Shown here one piece after another: positions 7,693 through 14,300 of a DNA stretch of 16,243 bases; positions within the stretch are counted from its first letter, which is position 1, and every line of letters begins with the position of its first letter. This DNA is from Lysobacterales bacterium UBA2790 (GTDB lineage Bacteria; Pseudomonadota; Gammaproteobacteria; Xanthomonadales; Xanthomonadaceae), in NCBI GenBank assembly GCA_002352135.1, contig DEHW01000225.1:1-16243 (forward strand), in the 5' to 3' direction. The notes beneath the pieces are model-generated. The model worked only from the letters and a program-made list of their open reading frames with translations, was not told where the DNA came from and searched no databases. Position numbers and translations under genes: made by a program.

Positions 7693-9918
7693 TCAGAAGC
7701 GGTAACGCACACCCATGCCATAGCTACGTGGAACGGGTGCCATCACCAAGCCCTGGAAAACCTGGTAGCCGGGTCGTAGTCCCGCGACAAAACCGAATTG
7801 GGTCGCCGGGTTGGTCAGCAACACCGCTGACGCGGCTGCTTCATCCTGCAGCAGGTTCTGCGCCCACAAGCTGAACTCCCAGTCGCCGTGGCGCAGGCCG
7901 AGATCGAGGTCCACATAGGTGGCGCTTGGCAGATAGGCACCGCCATCTGGCGCAGCCAGCATGCGGTCACGATACAGACCATTCAGTCGGGCATAGGCTT
8001 GCGTCGTGGCCGTGATGGCAAACTCGTGACCAAGGCTGACCTGAGCCGACCACCGTGGCGAGTACTGCAGTGCGGTGCCAGACAGGTCGGGACTCAGTCC
8101 GATCTGCTGCAGGATCAGCAGTTGGTAGTCATCGAACGCCGCATCGACATAACTGAGCGAGAGTGAGGCGTCGGTGCCCCGCCCGTTGTTGATCTGCAAC
8201 GCCGCCTCCATGCCTTGCGAATGGCTCGCCCCGGCGTTGACGTTGATCAACGCACCTTGCGTACCGATGGCACGGACGATCTGATCCTGCCAGTCGATGT
8301 CGAACACACTCCATTGCGCCAGGGCGCGGCCGTCCAACAGGCTCCATTTCGCTCCTAGCTCCAGATTGGTGCTGTGCTCCGCGTCGAAGCTGCGCTCGTC
8401 GTCAGCAATGACGCCGGTCAGGGCGAACACGTTGAACCCGCCCAACTTGCTGGCGCGAGCCACGCTCGCATACAAGGTCAGGTTCTGTGTGGCGGCGAAG
8501 CTCAGATAGGCGCCGGGCGTGAAGCTGTCGAAGTCAACCTCATCCTCGAACGGCAGGCTGACGCTGCCCTGCGCGGAGCGGACATCCAATGCCGCGCGCA
8601 ACGCCTTGCGGTCGTGGGCCAGGCGACCGGACAAGGTCAAGGTCCATGCCGGTGCAAAGCGCCAGTTCAGTTGTCCGAATGCGGCAAACCCGTCGGCATC
8701 CTCCTCGTTCCAGCCTTGCTGCCCGCCGAGTGGCGTCGCAGGGCCAATGAAGTCGGTACCGTCCTGCCGCTCATTGCTGGCGTGATAGCCGGACACGCCA
8801 AGCATCCAGTCAAGGCCATCGCCCGCCTCCGCACTCAGGCGCAACTCCTGACTGAACTCGCGCTCGTCCAAGTCCAAATGCGACCAGGAAAGCGGTGCAG
8901 CCGAGTAATCGGCATCGTATGCGTGCCCCACGTCGAGGTGATTGAAGGCGGTGATTGAGGTCAGCGTAGTGACCTCCCACGCATAGTCCAGCGTCATCGC
9001 CAGAAGTTGGGTATCACGCTCGAATAAGCCTGGCGTGACGGCAAATCCCTGCGTCGGCGCATGCAGATCTCCGACGTATTGCTGGTAGTCATTCAACGGT
9101 GGAAAGAAGCTCGCATTGTTCTCGACAAACTGTTGCGCAAAATCATCCGCCCTGGTGCGGTCCAGCTTGAGCATCCAGCGTGCATTCAGTGGACTATCCG
9201 GCCGCATCGCCAGACTGAACAGCAAACCCTGATCCTTGCGCGCATCCAAGGCATCACCGGTCAGCTCGTTGGTCCAGTGGCCGTCGGTCTGCTGCCCATT
9301 GGCTACCAATCGGTAACTGGTCGAGTCGTTGCCGCCAACTGCGCCTGCCGAATGCCACTGCACGCTCCTCCGCGCATCCGACCCGATCCCAAGGCGCAGA
9401 CTCTGCCCAGGATGATCTGCCGGATCCCGGGTAACGAAATTGATTGCACCTGCGAAACTGTTGCGACCGTAGAGCGCCGACTGCGGACCACGAGCAACTT
9501 CAACACGCTCGATTCCATCACCGAGCAGGAAGTCCAGTGCAGAGCGGGAGCCCACGTAGACGCTGTCGATGAAGAAGCCGACATTGGGTTCTCCGAAACT
9601 GGTCGACAAGCCACGTATCACCGGGCTGAAGCTGCCATTTCCCAACTGCGGAACCATTTGCAGACCCGGGACGAGACGAGCGATGTCAGACGCAGAACGA
9701 ATACTGTCGCGCGCCAACTGCTCGCCCTCGACCAACGCGATGGAGGCCGGGACTTCACGGAGCGCTTCTGTCCGCTTGCGCGAAGTCACCTCGATCCGAT
9801 CAAGCACAGTCGATGCATCGCTGGAGTTCGTCGCCTCTTCAGCGACCGCAGTCGCGGGCAGCAGTATCAGGGCCAGCCCCAGCGCGGCGGTGGTTCGTCC
9901 GTCAAATTCATTTTTCAT
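7693..9918 (-). CDS. TonB-dependent outer-membrane receptor
   Basis: A 741-aa receptor and first gene of the operon. The signal peptide has its likely cleavage after AVA (residue 26). A TonB-box-like segment DRIEVTSRKR (about 40-49) is followed by the plug domain (about 50-160), with VPASI, IRGLSTSFGEPNVGFFID and VEVARGPQSALYGRNSFAGAINFVT, all diagnostic of this family. The rest is a beta-barrel of alternating aromatic strands ending in YGMGVRYRF with the terminal Phe used in outer-membrane assembly. It should import a large or scarce ligand using TonB energy. The EVTSRKR-type start is common among receptors of uncertain substrate and does not prove an iron-siderophore ligand. The start ATG 9918 has no strong ribosome site. 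A lux-box-like dyad is centred about 67 bp upstream of the start codon. Confidence 0.95.
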   Translation of the reverse strand: MKNEFDGRTTAALGLALILLPATAVAEEATNSSDASTVLDRIEVTSRKRTEALREVPASIALVEGEQLARDSIRSASDIARLVPGLQMVPQLGNGSFSPVIRGLSTSFGEPNVGFFIDSVYVGSRSALDFLLGDGIERVEVARGPQSALYGRNSFAGAINFVTRDPADHPGQSLRLGIGSDARRSVQWHSAGAVGGNDSTSYRLVANGQQTDGHWTNELTGDALDARKDQGLLFSLAMRPDSPLNARWMLKLDRTRADDFAQQFVENNASFFPPLNDYQQYVGDLHAPTQGFAVTPGLFERDTQLLAMTLDYAWEVTTLTSITAFNHLDVGHAYDADYSAAPLSWSHLDLDEREFSQELRLSAEAGDGLDWMLGVSGYHASNERQDGTDFIGPATPLGGQQGWNEEDADGFAAFGQLNWRFAPAWTLTLSGRLAHDRKALRAALDVRSAQGSVSLPFEDEVDFDSFTPGAYLSFAATQNLTLYASVARASKLGGFNVFALTGVIADDERSFDAEHSTNLELGAKWSLLDGRALAQWSVFDIDWQDQIVRAIGTQGALINVNAGASHSQGMEAALQINNGRGTDASLSLSYVDAAFDDYQLLILQQIGLSPDLSGTALQYSPRWSAQVSLGHEFAITATTQAYARLNGLYRDRMLAAPDGGAYLPSATYVDLDLGLRHGDWEFSLWAQNLLQDEAAASAVLLTNPATQFGFVAGLRPGYQVFQGLVMAPVPRSYGMGVRYRF

Positions 9919-9948
9919 GCGTCAGCGCCAATTGTGTCAATTTGCAAG

Positions 9949-9977
9949 AAGCTAGCCGTGACAAGGCTTTTCTACAA
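9949..9977 (-). promoter_or_regulatory. Candidate sigma-70-like promoter of the TonB receptor operon
   Basis: Reading the minus strand, TTGTAG (9977-9972) and TAGCTT (9954-9949) are separated by 17 bp. Each matches the sigma-70 consensus at only three of six positions, so this is weak alone. It gains value because the -35 element abuts and slightly overlaps the dyad at 9976-9995. If transcription began near 9942, the dyad would be centred close to -43, near the -42.5 position of activator-type lux boxes. Poor hexamers are expected for an activator-dependent promoter. A start site has not been shown. Confidence 0.35.
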
Positions 9978-9995
9978 CTATCGGTTCCGATAGTC
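9976..9995. promoter_or_regulatory. lux-box-like operator (CT-N12-AG dyad)
   Basis: ACTATCGG (9977-9984), TT, CCGATAGT (9987-9994) is a perfect inverted repeat with 8-bp arms. Framed as 20 bp it is NNCT-N12-AGNN, the layout of las/rhl/lux boxes bound by LuxR-family dimers: CT at 9978-9979 and AG at 9992-9993, with exactly 12 bp between. It lies alone in the 165-bp space upstream of the TonB receptor, whose operon encodes a LuxR protein as its fourth gene. The simplest reading is that this LuxR binds here and controls its own operon. A dyad for another dimeric regulator is possible. As a terminator for the upstream E1 gene it would have a very tight loop and only a poor U tract. Confidence 0.6.
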
Positions 9996-10050
9996 CTGCG
10001 TGAAGACGTGCCGGGCTTCGCAGTTTTGCGATGCCAGTCCGAGGCCATTG

Positions 10051-10077
10051 CCTCCCGACCGAGCGCGCACCGGGAGG
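10051..10077. terminator. Possible weak terminator hairpin after the E1-like gene
   Basis: CCTCCCG (10051-10057) and CGGGAGG (10071-10077) form a 7-bp perfect GC-rich stem with a 13-nt loop, starting 7 bp beyond the E1 gene stop. No T-run follows on the minus strand, so it is not a canonical intrinsic terminator. It may only attenuate read-through into the receptor operon. Confidence 0.3.
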
Positions 10078-10083
10078 GCGAGC

Positions 10084-11013
10084 TCAATCCGTGTCTGCAT
10101 CGTCGGCCGTCGGTAGAGGCTCGAACCCGGCACGGTTGTAGGTCGCGGCATGTTCGCGGAACTTCCGCTCGATCCACCATCGCTTCAGGCGTTGCAACGG
10201 TCCACGGTTACCCCATCGCAAGCGACCCGTTCTGTAGACGCCTTTGTACGGATCAAACTGGGCATAGCGTGGCAGTGCCATGGGCTTGCGTCGCCGCAAT
10301 AGGATCACCAGCACTTCGGTTGCCAGGATGCCGGTCATCAAGGTCAGGGCGGCGGCGCTGGATGGCGCGGCCTGTTCGCCCGGTTCAACACACGACATAT
10401 CGCTGTAACTCCAGTGCGTTCCTGCCGGAGTCAGACCAACAATGAACGCCGCCATGATCTGGAACGGCGTCATGCCCTCGCGGAGGTCGAAATAGTCTTC
10501 GAAGCTCATGCCGTCCGGCGTGCATACACCGATCGTGGCGGAGAACCCGGGAGGTGCGGAAAACACGACCGGAATCCCTTTGGCGCGGGCGCGTTCATAC
10601 AGGAGCTTTCTTGCCGGCTGGGCAAAGATGTCCAGAGAATCGACCACGATATCGACACCTTCCAGAAAGTCGTCGATGTTGTGCAAACCGATGCCACTGG
10701 GGAAGGTTCTGACCTGCGAAGCAGGCTGGATGTCCTCAGCCATGGCCGCCATCACCGCGACCTTTGCGCGGTCCATGGTGCTGGACATGGCCCCCACCTG
10801 ACGGTTGGTGTTGGCGACACTGAACGTGTCGTAGTCGGCAATGTGAAATCGACCGATTCCCATGCGAATCAAGGTCGTCAATGCCAAGCCGCCACCGCCA
10901 CCCATCCCGGCAATTGCCACGCATGATCGGCGCAGCCGCGATTGTTCTTCACGACTGACCAAGCCGATATTGCGCTTGGTAGCCTCCTCGTAATAGGCGT
11001 CCCATTCGTTCAT
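10084..11013 (-). CDS. ThiF/MoeB/HesA-family E1-like adenylyltransferase
   Basis: A 309-aa protein with the E1/ThiF nucleotide-binding fold. The adenylation residues known from MoeB are present in order at near-identical positions: Arg14, the glycine loop GMGGGGG (36-42), Asp60, Asn70-Arg71-Gln72, Lys84 and Asp125/Asp128. E1-like enzymes adenylate a C-terminal Gly of a small protein or a carboxylate on another molecule. The CxxC zinc pairs of MoeB/ThiF are absent; the only cysteines are 31, 164 and 208. A hydrophobic stretch lies near 222-240, and the C-terminus is basic (LKRWWIERKF). ATG 11013 is chosen because the similarity to E1 proteins starts near it; the ribosome site is weak (GAAGAG), and TTG 11070 or ATG 11040 are alternatives. 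It reads in the same direction as the receptor operon but is separated from it by 165 bp. The partner substrate is unknown. Confidence 0.82.
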   Translation of the reverse strand: MNEWDAYYEEATKRNIGLVSREEQSRLRRSCVAIAGMGGGGGLALTTLIRMGIGRFHIADYDTFSVANTNRQVGAMSSTMDRAKVAVMAAMAEDIQPASQVRTFPSGIGLHNIDDFLEGVDIVVDSLDIFAQPARKLLYERARAKGIPVVFSAPPGFSATIGVCTPDGMSFEDYFDLREGMTPFQIMAAFIVGLTPAGTHWSYSDMSCVEPGEQAAPSSAAALTLMTGILATEVLVILLRRRKPMALPRYAQFDPYKGVYRTGRLRWGNRGPLQRLKRWWIERKFREHAATYNRAGFEPLPTADDADTD

Positions 11014-11460
11014 CGCTTTGCACTCTTCACTGGGCTGCATCACGGTAGGCAGGGAACAGGGCGCAGACAACTAGCGAATCTGGTAGTGGCGAGTCCGCCT
11101 TGGGCTGTGGCGTCGCGGCCAGCAAGTGCGCCCCGCTTCGTCTATTGGGTGCGCCATGCGTTTTGCCTGTGCAGTGTTGGGAAGGGCTTTCCTGCGCATT
11201 TCGCCGCTGTATGTCTGGCCGTGTCCGAACGCTCTCTTTGGCGACGAATCCTTGTCCTTAGGATGGGCGATGTCAGTGCCGTTCAGCCACAGGCTGCTTT
11301 CGGACGTGCTTGGGAACGCACAAGGATTCAATGCGACTCCCGTGGGGCCTCCGCAATTTGCGTATGCGCCTGCAGAGAGTGCCGATCTATCCGCATGCAC
11401 TTCACGTCCATCCGCTACAATCCGCCGTCCTCAAGAATCATTGCCAAGGTCTCACCCCGC
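11014..11460. other. 447-bp gene-free region between E1-like gene and speE, with inverted repeats
   Basis: This is the only stretch above 300 bp without a convincing gene. Frames stay open on both strands (for example 11071-11400 minus), but their products are Arg/Pro/Ser-rich, match no family I know and lack ribosome sites. It holds several complementary pairs: GAATCCTTGT (11246-11255) with ACAAGGATTC (11320-11329), GTCCGAA (11223-11229) with TTCGGAC (11299-11305), and a small hairpin CAGCC-ACA-GGCTG (11284-11296). The first two pairs interleave, so they are either alternatives or a pseudoknot. The speE promoter must lie toward the right end. A structured RNA, leader or dispersed repeat is possible. 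Confidence 0.5.
11416..11421 (+). promoter_or_regulatory. Candidate -10 element for speE
   Basis: TACAAT matches five of six bases of the sigma-70 -10 consensus and lies 39 bp upstream of the speE start codon. I see no good -35 element at the right distance (the best is GCATGC), so the call rests on the -10 match and its position. Confidence 0.35.
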
Positions 11461-12315
11461 ATGAGCGCACCCGCCGATTGGTATACCGAACACTTTGAAA
11501 TCTCTGGCTCCTCCATTGGATTCCGGGTGACGAAGAAGCTCGACGAGGTGCAGTCCGCGTTCCAGAAGATTGAAATCTGGGAGACCACGGATTGGGGCAA
11601 TCTGATGGTGATCGATGGCGCCATCATGTTGACCACGCGCGACAACTTTCTCTATCACGAAATGATGTCGCACCCGGTGCTGTTCACCCACAGCAACCCG
11701 AAGCGCGTCGTGATCATCGGTGGTGGTGATTGCGGCACTTTGCGTGAAGTGCTCAAGCACAAGGAAGTCGAGTCTGCCGTGCAGTGCGATATTGACGAGC
11801 AAGTCACGCGCATGGCGGAGAAGTACTTCCCCGAGTTGTGCGAGTCGAATGCCGATCCGCGCGCCCATCTGATGTTCGATGATGGCGTGAAATACATGCG
11901 CGACCTGGCACCAGAAAGCATCGATGTGGTGATTGTCGACTCCACCGATCCGGTTGGCCCCGCCGAGGGTCTGTTCAACGAAGCCTTCTACCACTCTTGC
12001 GTCAAGGCTTTGCGCCCGGGCGGCATGCTGGTGCAGCAGTCGGAGTCGCCGCTGGTGCATCTGGGGCTGATCAAAGCCATGCGCCATCACATGACCGCGG
12101 CGGGTTTCGCTGATGTGCGAACACTGCCGTTCCCGCAGCCTTGCTATCCCACCGGTTGGTGGAGCTGCACACTGGCCCGCAAGGGCGGCGAGATCGCTGG
12201 GTTCCGCGAACGTGGCGCGCAGAGCAAGTCCTTCAAGACGCGCTATTACAACGTCGACGTGCATCGCGCGGCACTGGTCATGCCCGAGTTCATGCGCGAG
12301 TCGCTCGGCGAGTAA
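11461..12315 (+). CDS. speE: Spermidine synthase (polyamine aminopropyltransferase)
   Basis: Cytoplasmic enzyme that transfers the aminopropyl group of decarboxylated S-adenosylmethionine to putrescine, giving spermidine and methylthioadenosine. At 284 aa it is the usual bacterial length. Signatures: N-terminal WYTEHF, the EIWETTDWGNLMVIDGAIM beta region, Tyr65-His66-Glu67 in FLYHEMMSH, the cofactor loop VVIIGGGDCGTLREVLKH (83-100), Asp110 in CDID, DDGVKY (140-145), and VIVDSTDPVGPAEGLF (157-172), whose Asp is the catalytic base region. ATG 11461 (MSAPADW) is chosen because the known N-terminus begins there; upstream in-frame sequence is not protein-like. An AAGG lies about 12 nt upstream, a weak ribosome site. 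It ends 26 bp before the convergent oxygenase gene, with a shared hairpin between. Confidence 0.97.
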   Translation: MSAPADWYTEHFEISGSSIGFRVTKKLDEVQSAFQKIEIWETTDWGNLMVIDGAIMLTTRDNFLYHEMMSHPVLFTHSNPKRVVIIGGGDCGTLREVLKHKEVESAVQCDIDEQVTRMAEKYFPELCESNADPRAHLMFDDGVKYMRDLAPESIDVVIVDSTDPVGPAEGLFNEAFYHSCVKALRPGGMLVQQSESPLVHLGLIKAMRHHMTAAGFADVRTLPFPQPCYPTGWWSCTLARKGGEIAGFRERGAQSKSFKTRYYNVDVHRAALVMPEFMRESLGE

Positions 12316-12330
12316 GCACGCGCTTTGCCA

Positions 12331-12360
12331 GACCTGGGCGGCTACTGCGCCACCCAGGTC
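12331..12360. terminator. Bidirectional hairpin between speE and the oxygenase gene
   Basis: GACCTGGG (12331-12338) pairs perfectly with CCCAGGTC (12353-12360); inside it GG/CC pairs add to the stem around one mismatch. It covers the 3' end of the oxygenase gene (stop 12342-12344) and sits 16 bp after the speE stop. No good T tract follows in either direction, so efficiency is uncertain. Confidence 0.5.
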
Positions 12361-13052
12361 AGTACCAGTACATCACGCCAGGCCGGCTGAGTTGGATCTT
12401 CCGGCTCGACAGGCGTAACGCCATGCCACACGCGATGATCGTCGACCCATGCCGTATCGAGCGGCAAGTTCAAGGTGAACTCGCCCAGCAGCCGGCCTGA
12501 CGCGTCAAGGATCTGTGTTGCGCCTTCGCGGATATTGTGGCGCTGGATCATCACCACCAGCACAAAATCCACCCCATCGCGATGCGCGCCTTCGGGTGTC
12601 GGCAAGCCCGGTTTGTCCAATTGGGCTTCAATGCGAAATTGGTGCATCTCGACACGCCAGAACCCGGATCGATTCGAGATTGCCTCGAAAACGCGGGTGC
12701 CCATGTCCAGCAAAGCGCGAAGGATCGGGCTCTGCGCTGCCGCGGTCGAGGCCGGGGCGAACCAGCGCTCGATGCCACCGTTCAGGGGGTTGTATTGCAA
12801 GGTTTGAAAGTGCGCCTGATCCGGCTCTCGCTGTGGATTCGTTCCGGTCCGAATCGTGAACACCGCATGGCGACGTCGTCGATATCTTCCGTGGTCCGCC
12901 ATATGGTGGTCCACCACCAGATCGCTCCAAGTTGCCGCAAACGCCCGCCATTCAGTGGACTGCGGATCGACAGCGAGCAAGCCGCATTGCGCCGGAACCA
13001 ACGCATAGCCGGACTGTAGGATTGGTTGTTGCAAATCGGTTGAATGCATCAT
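12342..13052 (-). CDS. 2OG-Fe(II) dioxygenase, 2OG-Fe_Oxy_2 type (IDO/BsmA-like)
   Basis: A 236-aa protein with the pattern of the non-heme iron dioxygenases that include Bacillus L-isoleucine 4-hydroxylase (IDO) and BsmA. The iron ligands are likely His157 and Asp159 in EGAHRDGVDFVLVV and distal His210 in DDHRVWHGVTPV, with Arg226 in WRDVLVLTW placed to bind 2-oxoglutarate. Earlier conserved-looking segments are RRRRHAVFTI and the Tyr87-Asn88-Pro89-Leu90 stretch. IDO-type members hydroxylate free aliphatic amino acids; the substrate here is unknown. I place the start at ATG 13052 (13049 follows directly) because family-like sequence begins there; the in-frame start at 13148 adds 32 Arg/Ala-rich residues. 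Neither start has a strong ribosome site. It is divergent from the SDR gene with about 110 bp between. Confidence 0.82.
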   Translation of the reverse strand: MMHSTDLQQPILQSGYALVPAQCGLLAVDPQSTEWRAFAATWSDLVVDHHMADHGRYRRRRHAVFTIRTGTNPQREPDQAHFQTLQYNPLNGGIERWFAPASTAAAQSPILRALLDMGTRVFEAISNRSGFWRVEMHQFRIEAQLDKPGLPTPEGAHRDGVDFVLVVMIQRHNIREGATQILDASGRLLGEFTLNLPLDTAWVDDHRVWHGVTPVEPEDPTQPAWRDVLVLTWVAQ

Positions 13053-13161
13053 GCCGGCACGATACGCGAAGCAACGGCTCCGCTGCAGCGCCCGCATCAC
13101 TGGCAGGCCTGTGGGTGCTGCCGCAGAATGACGCCAAGGTCTGAGCAAGGGAGCGCCCTCG

Positions 13162-13938
13162 ATGCACGCACACCGCTGGCGTCTGGATGGTCACGTGGCC
13201 CTCATCACTGGCGGCAGTTGGGGCATTGGTCTCGCTACCGCGCGTGAACTGATGGCGCTTGGTGCGCAGGTATTGCTGGTCGCCAGAGATGGGGACCGGC
13301 TGGCCGAGGTCGTGATCGAGCTTTCCGACGAATTTCCCGATGTGGACTGCGCCACGTTTGCCGCGGATTTGTCACGCAGCGAAGAGCGAGCCGCCTTGTT
13401 CGATTGGGTCGACGACCGTTGTCAGGGACTCTCGCTACTGATCAACAATGCAGGAACGAACTCGCCGCAGTTGGCGCCTGACTACGATGAGGCCGAGTGG
13501 CGGGCGATCATGGAGCTCAATCTCGCGGTCCCCTTCGAGTTGTGTCGAGCGGCCTACCCCTTGCTGAAGCAACACGCCCAGTCGGCGATCGTGAATGTCG
13601 GCTCGGTCTCAGGGCTGACCCATGTCCGCACGGGCGCGGCCTACGGCATGAGCAAGGCGGCCTTGCACCAGCTCACCCGCAATCTCGCCTGCGAGTGGGC
13701 AAAGGATGGAATTCGCGTCAACAGTGTGGCGCCCTGGTACATCCGTACCCGCCGCACCTCACCCGTACTGTCGGATGCGGATTACTACGACGAAGTGGTC
13801 GCTCGAACCCCTTCGGGTCGCATCGGTGAACCCGAGGAGGTCGCGGCAGCGATCGCTTTTCTTTGTCTGCCTGCGGCCAATTACATTACCGGGGAGTGCA
13901 TCGCCGTGGATGGCGGCTTCCTTCACTTTGGCTTTTGA
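13162..13938 (+). CDS. SDR-family oxidoreductase (tropinone reductase-like)
   Basis: A 258-aa classical short-chain dehydrogenase/reductase. Cofactor loop TGGSWGIG (16-23), NNAG (95-98), Asn120, and the catalytic Ser148, Tyr161 and Lys165 (YGMSK) are all present. Arg42 in LLVARDGDRL after the second strand suggests NADP(H). VNSVAPWYIRT (186-196) replaces the usual VAPGxxxT and, with the overall pattern, points to the tropinone-reductase-like branch. ATG 13162 has AAGGGAG 8 nt upstream (13147-13153). The substrate cannot be inferred. It is divergent from the 2OG-Fe oxygenase, a pairing that could reflect shared control, but this is only positional. Confidence 0.93.
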   Translation: MHAHRWRLDGHVALITGGSWGIGLATARELMALGAQVLLVARDGDRLAEVVIELSDEFPDVDCATFAADLSRSEERAALFDWVDDRCQGLSLLINNAGTNSPQLAPDYDEAEWRAIMELNLAVPFELCRAAYPLLKQHAQSAIVNVGSVSGLTHVRTGAAYGMSKAALHQLTRNLACEWAKDGIRVNSVAPWYIRTRRTSPVLSDADYYDEVVARTPSGRIGEPEEVAAAIAFLCLPAANYITGECIAVDGGFLHFGF

Positions 13939-14028
13939 TGCGCTGTTCTTGATCGAGGTTAAGCACGGCGACAAACCCTGACCCTATGCTGTAGCCATTG
14001 CTTCGCACCACGCCCCCAAGGAGGTCAC

Positions 14029-14247
14029 ATGTTTCCCGAACACCGCGAGCTGATCACCCAACTCAAGACCAGCGATGCGCACTTCCTGAATCTGTTCGAC
14101 AAGCACAACGAACTGGATCAGAAGATCAAGAACGTCGAAGCGCATATCGAGCACGGAACACCCGAGGAAGTGGAAGAACTGAAGAAAGAAAAACTTCGGC
14201 TCAAGGATCAGATCTACGCGATCCTGCTGAAAGCAAGCCAAGCCTGA
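14029..14247 (+). CDS. YdcH-family (DUF465) small coiled-coil protein
   Basis: A 72-aa highly charged helical protein. The FPEHRELITQLKTSDAHF opening, the DKHNELDQKIKNVE centre and the EELKKEKLRLKDQIYAIL end are typical of DUF465/YdcH proteins, which are common in proteobacteria and form short helical hairpins; their function is not established. An excellent ribosome site AAGGAGGT (14018-14025) lies just before ATG 14029, suggesting strong expression. A hairpin follows the stop codon. A TATGCT at 13985-13990 could be a -10 element, but I find no matching -35. Confidence 0.93.
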   Translation: MFPEHRELITQLKTSDAHFLNLFDKHNELDQKIKNVEAHIEHGTPEEVEELKKEKLRLKDQIYAILLKASQA

Positions 14248-14253
14248 GTCGGC

Positions 14254-14285
14254 GGATGGGTGCCACAGTTGGTCGGCACCCATCC
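14254..14285. terminator. Bidirectional terminator hairpin between ydcH-like gene and lipoprotein gene
   Basis: GGATGGGTGCC (14254-14264) and GGCACCCATCC (14275-14285) form a perfect 11-bp stem with a 10-nt loop, between the two convergent stop codons. There is no clear T tract on either side, but the stem's strength and position make a shared terminator the best reading. Confidence 0.65.
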
Positions 14286-14300
14286 CTACTCGCGAATCCA

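Noticed and set aside
9976..9995. Reading the dyad as an intrinsic terminator of the E1-like gene
   Set aside because: The two arms are separated by only 2 nt, the following minus-strand bases TGTAGAAAAG are a poor U tract, and the site fits an operator better. Not fully excluded.
11071..11400. 109-aa minus-strand open frame in the gene-free region
   Set aside because: No recognisable domain, no ribosome site, composition unlike the neighbouring genes, and it overlaps the inverted repeats. Kept only as part of the unexplained region.
10942..11460. In-frame extension of spermidine synthase upstream of 11461
   Set aside because: The extra residues are Arg/Cys-rich and unlike any SpeE; the family N-terminus begins at MSAPADWYTE.
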